Positions 61,116 to 64,000 of a stretch of 64,000 nt of DNA are shown in pieces; positions within the stretch are counted from its first letter, which is position 1, and every line of letters starts with the position of its first letter. Origin of the DNA: Straminergon stramineum (lineage: Eukaryota; Streptophyta; Bryopsida; Hypnales; Calliergonaceae); NCBI GenBank assembly GCA_963920665.1, contig OY987268.1, positions 19,284,501 through 19,348,500 of the forward strand, written 5' to 3'. The position numbers and the translations under genes are program-made. Below the pieces are notes generated by a model that saw nothing but the letters and a program-made list of their open reading frames with translations, ran no database searches and was not told where the DNA came from.

Positions 61116-62060
61116 CCCGTAAATGCCCAAAGTGCGGTTTTTTTGGTAACATAGCGATTTTGGGCAGCTCACTACAAATGGAGTTTTTATTCATTTTCTT
61201 TGAAATTTTCACACAACATGTGTCGGAGGAGTATCTTTAAGGCCCAACAATTTTCACAAATTTTGATTAGATAGTTCAAAAGTTATTGTATGATATGTCA
61301 TTTTCATTGCTTGGTGGGCAAACCAAGCAACCCCCAAAAAATTCTTAAAAAATCATTTTTGAAAGAAATAAAAGTCTGAGATTAGTTTTTCAGATTTACA
61401 TATACATGGAAAGCTTTGAATCCTTCCATTTTGATTCATGAGATGAAAGTTATGAGGAGTTTTAGTTTGCAGGTAGTTATAGATTCACTACTTAAAAATA
61501 AAATTTGATGTCCTTTATTTAACTCAATTTTCCATGTTTTTGGAAAAAAAAATAATACCATAGGATGTAGATTGTAAAGTACAACATTACAACCATGGAG
61601 ATTGGCATTTTTTAATTCCATAATTAAATTCTTAACAATTTAGTATTTTGAATCATTCTCTACTTCTTTCTCTACTTACTATTTTTTCCTATATGTTGTA
61701 TAATTCCAAATGATTTGAATTTTTTCAAGATCGCAGCCAACTTTCCATGAAAAAGAATCCAAAGAAGCATCACCATTTTGGAATTATTTTCATGCAAATA
61801 TAACCTTGTGAAGGGTAGCTGCCCATTTTTTTGCAAGGCCAAAAAAAGGATTTTTGTTCATTCAAATGCTAAATAATATCTTGTACTCTAGATGGTGGAA
61901 ATTTCTGAATTTTTTTTCCACATTTTAAAAAATCCGTGTACTGCAAGATCCTACAGTTACTTGTGTCCAAAGATGTTTTTTTTCTAAATTTTTTTACATG
62001 TCCTAGAAATGACAATTTGGAAGCGTGTTTGGTGAAAACATAGTTAAATTCATTTAGGGG
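61116..62060 (-). mobile_element. TTAA element, family A, copy 3, inverted (945 bp)
   Basis: Starts CCCGTAAATGCCCAAAGTGC and ends AAATTCATTTAGGGG, TTAA at 61112-61115 and 62061-62064. Its left end is the inverse of the right end of 29314-30238 (ATTTTGGGCAGCTCACTAC against the inverse there). Non-coding. Confidence 0.85.
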
Positions 62061-62571
62061 TTAAAGTAACCAAAAAGTTTCAGGTCCAATGTTAAGTTAA
62101 ATATGGATTTTTAGTAAGTAAAAATGTACCTATCTTGCTTTTCACAAGCCTCCAATAAAGAAGCTAGCTTACAATTCTAATTATAGCACACTTCGATGCT
62201 TAATTTTGAATTCTTATTTGTCTTGTAAGCAAAGTTTGGACAATTCAAGGTACATGGAATACAATAGTTACAAAAGGTTGTATTCACACTTTTAAGTTGG
62301 ATCCAATGACACATGGCACTTCCAATTTGAATCATTGTTGCACCTCCTTGACTGCATGCATGTTTGAGAAGCTACAAACTGGTCATGTATTTTAAGTGTA
62401 TCTTGCCATATGATAATTATGGTTTCAATGTTAAAATGATATGCAAATGATAGGTGTTACTTGTTGAATTATTGATTGACCAAAGTATGTCACTTTCCTT
62501 ATTTTAGCACGTGATTTGTATTCTAAAGGCAAATATGGTATTGCATGTACAATTTCCCACAAATCAATAAG

Positions 62572-62807
62572 CACTATAAGAAACCCACATCTTAGGTGAC
62601 GTTTTGTAATTTTTTCAGATGGATTTAGGTGACATCGAAAAAAACAACTTGTGTTTCTTTGTCAATAAAAACATCCAATGTAACATTTGGATGTTATATT
62701 GGACATGATTATTGACAAAGAAACACAAGTTGTTTTTTTCGACGTAACCTAAAATCCGTTTGAAAAAAATTACAAAACATCACCTAAGACACGGTTTTTT
62801 TATAGTG
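62572..62807. mobile_element. CACTA-derived foldback MITE (236 bp)
   Basis: Ends CACTATAAGAAACCCACAT and the inverse-type GACACGGTTTTTTTATAGTG, the same terminal word as the outer CACTA element at 14998. Nearly the whole length is one inverted repeat: ACAACTTGTGTTTCTTTGTC on the left pairs with GACAAAGAAACACAAGTTGT on the right, with arms of about 110 bases. Flanks AAG and CAG differ by one base. A transcript would form a long hairpin. Confidence 0.8.
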
Positions 62808-62851
62808 CAGGTTGGTTAAAGATAAAATGCAAGCTTCCAAAATTAAATTAA

Positions 62852-63073
62852 CTCCAAAAGGACAGGCTAGTCATCATGGAAATCATCTTGTGGAGGGATT
62901 GTGTAGATCATTTGTTTAAAAAATCTCAATAACACTCATTAGAGGTCAAACTATTGTGTGAGCCCTTCCATTTCCATACAAAATTCCAAGGATGAATATT
63001 TGTACTTCTATCATACATAGAAGGATACTCTATCATCCATCAGACAATAAACATCCGGTGCATTGTTCAAGGG
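62852..63073 (-). mobile_element. Short TTAA element, family C, copy 4, inverted (222 bp)
   Basis: CTCCAAAAGGACAGGCTAG at the left, GCATTGTTCAAGGG at the right, TTAA at 62848-62851 and 63074-63077. Aligns inverted with 22568-22789 (GGATGAATATTTG, CTCTATCATCCAT). Confidence 0.8.
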
Positions 63074-63149
63074 TTAAGGAACGCATTCTGACTTTCAATT
63101 ACCTCACTTGAAGAAATAGCCTTGGGTTTCCTTGATGACTTCATCCATA

Positions 63150-63915
63150 CCTTTAAGTTTGTTTGTTTGTTTGTTTGTTTTGAGTTTTATTTTGTTTATT
63201 ACGTTGAGATCTCCCAAACTGTGCATCCCCAATCACATTCTTGGTATTGTTGGAAAGCTTTCTACAAGGAGGGGTGCACGGGCTTTGTTTTGTGGCATTT
63301 GGATTTTTGATGTGAAAGTTATTGAATTTCAATGTTTTTACCTATGAAAATTTTTTAAAAATACTTTTACTTTTATTCTGGTTGTGGCAAGGGCACACTA
63401 ATCCACACCTTAAGTTAATTTGTTTGTTTTGTTTTGTTTATTATAGTGAGATCTCTTGAACCATGTATCCCTTGATCTATTGATACCATCGGAAAACTCT
63501 CAGCAAGGGTACACAAGCTTTGATTCATGGTGTTCCAACTCATGGTAGAAAAGATATTGAATTTTTAAGTTTTTTTGTTTTTTTTGAAACATATGACCTT
63601 CAAGGGCCACAGCTGGACTGACACGACTCCACAAGACAACTTGGTTTGTTTTACTAGGAATTACATGCCTTGGGTATCCCCGTCAAGAACATGTAGAAGA
63701 ACAAATCCCCTCCCCATGCGAGCAATGTCAACATGGGGAATTGAATCAGGAACCTCATGGGTTCCACGGAAGTCCCTTCCCCTTGGTCTTCACCCAGGGC
63801 AGTTTAAGGTCAATGCAGACCAGAATTTTTAAGTTTTCATGAATTAAAAAATTAGAAAATACGGAGTAACTCTTACTTTTATTTTGACTGTGGCAACGGC
63901 ACAGGGCACACTACA
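63150..63915 (+). repeat. Tandem duplication of a ~265-bp repeat, second unit interrupted
   Basis: Both units run from a TTTGTTTG-rich start through GAGATCTC, AAGGGGTGCAC/AAGGGTACAC, GCTTTG and ATTGAATTT to a TTTTATT..CTG..GTGGCAA end with GGGCACAC. Unit 1 is about 63150-63412; unit 2 is 63413-63915 and is split by the insertion at 63574-63822. The same family appears at 9738-10345. Confidence 0.65.
63574..63822 (-). mobile_element. SINE-like retroelement insertion (about 249 bp)
   Basis: A 15-bp direct repeat GAATTTTTAAGTTTT flanks it (63559-63573 and 63823-63837). One end is a T-rich tract (63574-63585), that is, a poly(A) tail when read on the minus strand. On the minus strand GATTCAATTCCCC (63748-63736) resembles a pol III B box (consensus GGTTCRANTCC) about 75 bases from the 5' end. 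Length, tail and long target duplication fit a tRNA-derived SINE; A-box identity is uncertain. Confidence 0.65.
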
Positions 63916-64000
63916 GTACTGCTTCTGCTGAATGCCTTCTGCTGAATGCTTCCGCTCCCGACTCCACTCAGCGCACTGCTCTCGCTTCAATTGCGGAGCC
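63916..64000. other. Window edge, GC-richer
   Basis: After the repeat, the last ~85 bases are GC-richer (CTGCTGAATGC twice, then CTCAGCGCACTGCTCTCGC) and may begin another genic region beyond the window. Confidence 0.3.

Overview
The window is nuclear DNA of a streptophyte (land-plant lineage): spliced genes with GT-AG introns, plant-type proteins, a telo-box in a ribosomal-protein promoter, and AT-rich intergenic DNA full of small transposons. A full-length SAS-6 gene (the centriole cartwheel protein, lost in flowering plants) points to a plant with flagellated sperm, most likely a bryophyte, otherwise a lycophyte, fern or charophyte. I cannot name the species.

Layout. 0.5-9.6 kb is a gene island on the minus strand: SAS-6 (529-5092), an unrecognised small gene immediately upstream (5262-6538) and ribosomal protein L27a/uL15 (8360-9535). 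9.7-18 kb is repeats, including a CACTA transposon inside another CACTA transposon. 18.2-21.3 kb is a plus-strand pyroglutamyl-peptidase I gene with a long intron in its leader. 22.5-31.5 kb is a transposon nest. 32.7-38.2 kb is a second gene island: a plus-strand gene for an unrecognised 133-residue protein, a minus-strand plastid-type aldo/keto reductase and a doubtful plus-strand exon. 38.2-50.3 kb is AT-rich repeat DNA with degenerate ~70-bp tandem arrays. 51.3-54.4 kb is an F-box/kelch gene matching the Arabidopsis At1g55270 type almost end to end. 55.5-64 kb is again repeats (TTAA elements, an LTR-like repeat, a mariner-like element, a CACTA foldback, a SINE-like insertion) around a GC-richer stretch of doubtful coding value (59.2-61.0 kb).

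The genes look like unrelated housekeeping and cell-biological genes, not a pathway cluster. Exon structures were built by hand from splice sites, reading-frame phase and remembered protein families; all five recognised genes give complete open frames of the expected family length.

The most interesting content is a set of non-autonomous elements with termini like CCCCTAAA...TTTAGGGG, each flanked by TTAA. One copy sits inside a CACTA element whose relative elsewhere in the window keeps the same place uninterrupted with a single TTAA. This empty site shows that insertion duplicates exactly TTAA, the hallmark of the piggyBac superfamily. The host CACTA element is itself inserted in an older TTAA element, giving a three-level nest with a readable order of events. 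At least nine copies in several size classes (~0.9 kb and ~222 bp) are present and none shows a transposase.
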